Shown: one piece after another, positions 6,690 to 7,177 of the stretch
Numbering within the stretch: the first letter of the stretch is position 1
How the letters are laid out: every line of letters begins with the position of its first letter
Assembly: GCA_903847495.1 (NCBI GenBank)
Contig: CAINDT010000162.1
Coordinates: 1 to 7,177 of the forward strand
Source of the DNA: an uncultured Actinomycetes bacterium
GTDB lineage: Bacteria > Actinomycetota > Thermoleophilia > Gaiellales > F1-60-MAGs149
Reading direction: 5' to 3'
Length of the DNA: 7,177 nucleotides
Made by a program: the position numbers and the translations under genes
The notes under the pieces: generated by a model
The model's input: the letters and a program-made list of their open reading frames with translations, nothing else
What the model was told of the DNA's origin: nothing
The model's database searches: none

Positions 6690-7177
6690 GACGAATCTCC
6701 TTCGACGGCGATGACGGTCCCGTCATCCAGGTCCAGCATCAACTGCCGCTCGGCAGCCACACGGGAACGACGCGCCTCGAGCACCTGGCGCAGGACGACC
6801 TGCACCGACCCCGCGACGGGAATCGCCAGCAGCGCGCCGATGATGCCGAGCAGCGAGGCGCCGATCAACACGGCCACGATCACGATGAACGGCGAGACGT
6901 CGATGCTCTTGCGCATCACCACCGGCTGGATGATGTGGTTCTCGACGAACTGGTAGACGACCGCCAGCACGAGCATCACGATGCCGGCCGTCACGCTGTG
7001 CGTGAGCGCCACGAGCACGGCGACGATCGAGCCGATCGTCGCGCCGACGAGCGGGATCACGTCGAGCACGCCCACGAGCAGGGCCAGCGCCAGCGCGAAG
7101 GGGACGCCCAAGAACCAGGCCGTAACGCCCGTGACCGTGCCGGCGATCGTGGCGATGAACAGGACGCCGGCGGTCCA
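6686..7177 (-). CDS. AI-2E/PerM family membrane protein (5' partial)
   Basis: The C-terminal 163 residues of a polytopic membrane protein; the frame is open to the window edge, so the start lies beyond 7177. The visible part has the family's marks: a hydrophobic stretch running into GVLDVIPLVGATIGSIVAVL, then YQFVENHIIQPVVMRKSIDVSP, then a hydrophobic pair with GIIGALLAIPVAG. A charged cytoplasmic-type tail follows (RQVLEARRSRVAAER onward). Family members are proposed transporters, named for autoinducer-2 export but with varied or unknown substrates, some linked to sodium/proton exchange. No quorum-sensing role can be claimed here. The stop TGA at 6686-6688 overlaps the selenoprotein GTG, so the two genes are almost surely co-transcribed and translationally coupled. 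About half of the family's usual length is present. A TTG at 7109-7111 is an internal codon, not the start. Confidence 0.92.
   Translation of the reverse strand, partial: WTAGVLFIATIAGTVTGVTAWFLGVPFALALALLVGVLDVIPLVGATIGSIVAVLVALTHSVTAGIVMLVLAVVYQFVENHIIQPVVMRKSIDVSPFIVIVAVLIGASLLGIIGALLAIPVAGSVQVVLRQVLEARRSRVAAERQLMLDLDDGTVIAVEGDSS
6696..6700 (-). promoter_or_regulatory. Ribosome binding site fixing the GTG start of the selenoprotein
   Basis: GGAGA on the minus strand lies 6 bases before the GTG at 6687-6689, within the last codons of the upstream gene. Its spacing supports initiation at this GTG, upstream of the in-frame TGA, and so supports readthrough instead of initiation downstream of it. 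Confidence 0.7.

Noticed and set aside
4794..6956. 720-codon open frame on the plus strand
   Set aside because: It is antisense to imuB, the selenoprotein gene and part of the membrane-protein gene. Its translation has no recognisable domain and spans the LexA box. Such frames are common shadows in GC-rich DNA.
1..7177. tRNA or rRNA genes, CRISPR array, insertion sequences, phage or defence genes
   Set aside because: Coding sequence fills the window except for 39 bp. I saw no repeat arrays, terminal inverted repeats, transposase motifs or tRNA-like folds.

Overview
This is a GC-rich, gene-dense window with almost no intergenic DNA. It holds six protein-coding genes, and the two outermost run off the ends. 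The SOS operator is of the CGAAC-N4-GTTCG type, the genes overlap by GTGA junctions, and an imuB/DUF6504/dnaE2 cassette is present. Together these point to an actinobacterium or a close relative. I favour a deep-branching actinobacterial lineage such as Thermoleophilia, but that is an inference from gene content and not a placement.

Left end (1-1344, + strand): the C-terminal 447 residues of a secreted-type cell-wall protein. It has a glycoside-hydrolase-like (GH5-like) region, a peptidoglycan-binding domain and an L,D-transpeptidase domain with the HGC catalytic motif. Its stop codon overlaps, tail to tail, the stop codon of the next gene.

Centre (1341-6023, - strand): a three-gene DNA-damage mutagenesis operon transcribed right to left as imuB, a DUF6504 gene and dnaE2. 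The junctions overlap (GTGA, then ATGGCAGCTGA), so the three are very likely translationally coupled. A perfect 14-bp LexA box (6041-6054) lies 17 bp upstream of the imuB start and should place the cassette under SOS control. No imuA lies next to imuB.

Right end (6063-7177, - strand): an AI-2E/PerM-family membrane protein (partial) overlaps by GTGA a FrnE/DsbA-family thiol oxidoreductase. The second gene is the highlight. Its reading frame has an in-frame TGA exactly where the first active-site cysteine of the CxxC motif belongs, giving U-P-F-C. The TGA is followed at the right distance by a fully paired 10-bp hairpin with an 8-nt loop that fits a bacterial SECIS element. The gene is therefore best read as a 208-residue selenoprotein, which a standard gene caller would cut to its last 143 or so codons or call a pseudogene.

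Two functional themes sit side by side: SOS-induced translesion synthesis (ImuB as clamp-binding scaffold, DnaE2 as polymerase) and a selenocysteine-based redox enzyme co-transcribed with a membrane protein. Only 39 bp, carrying the SOS box, separates the two transcription units. I see no tRNA, rRNA, CRISPR array, insertion sequence or phage gene.
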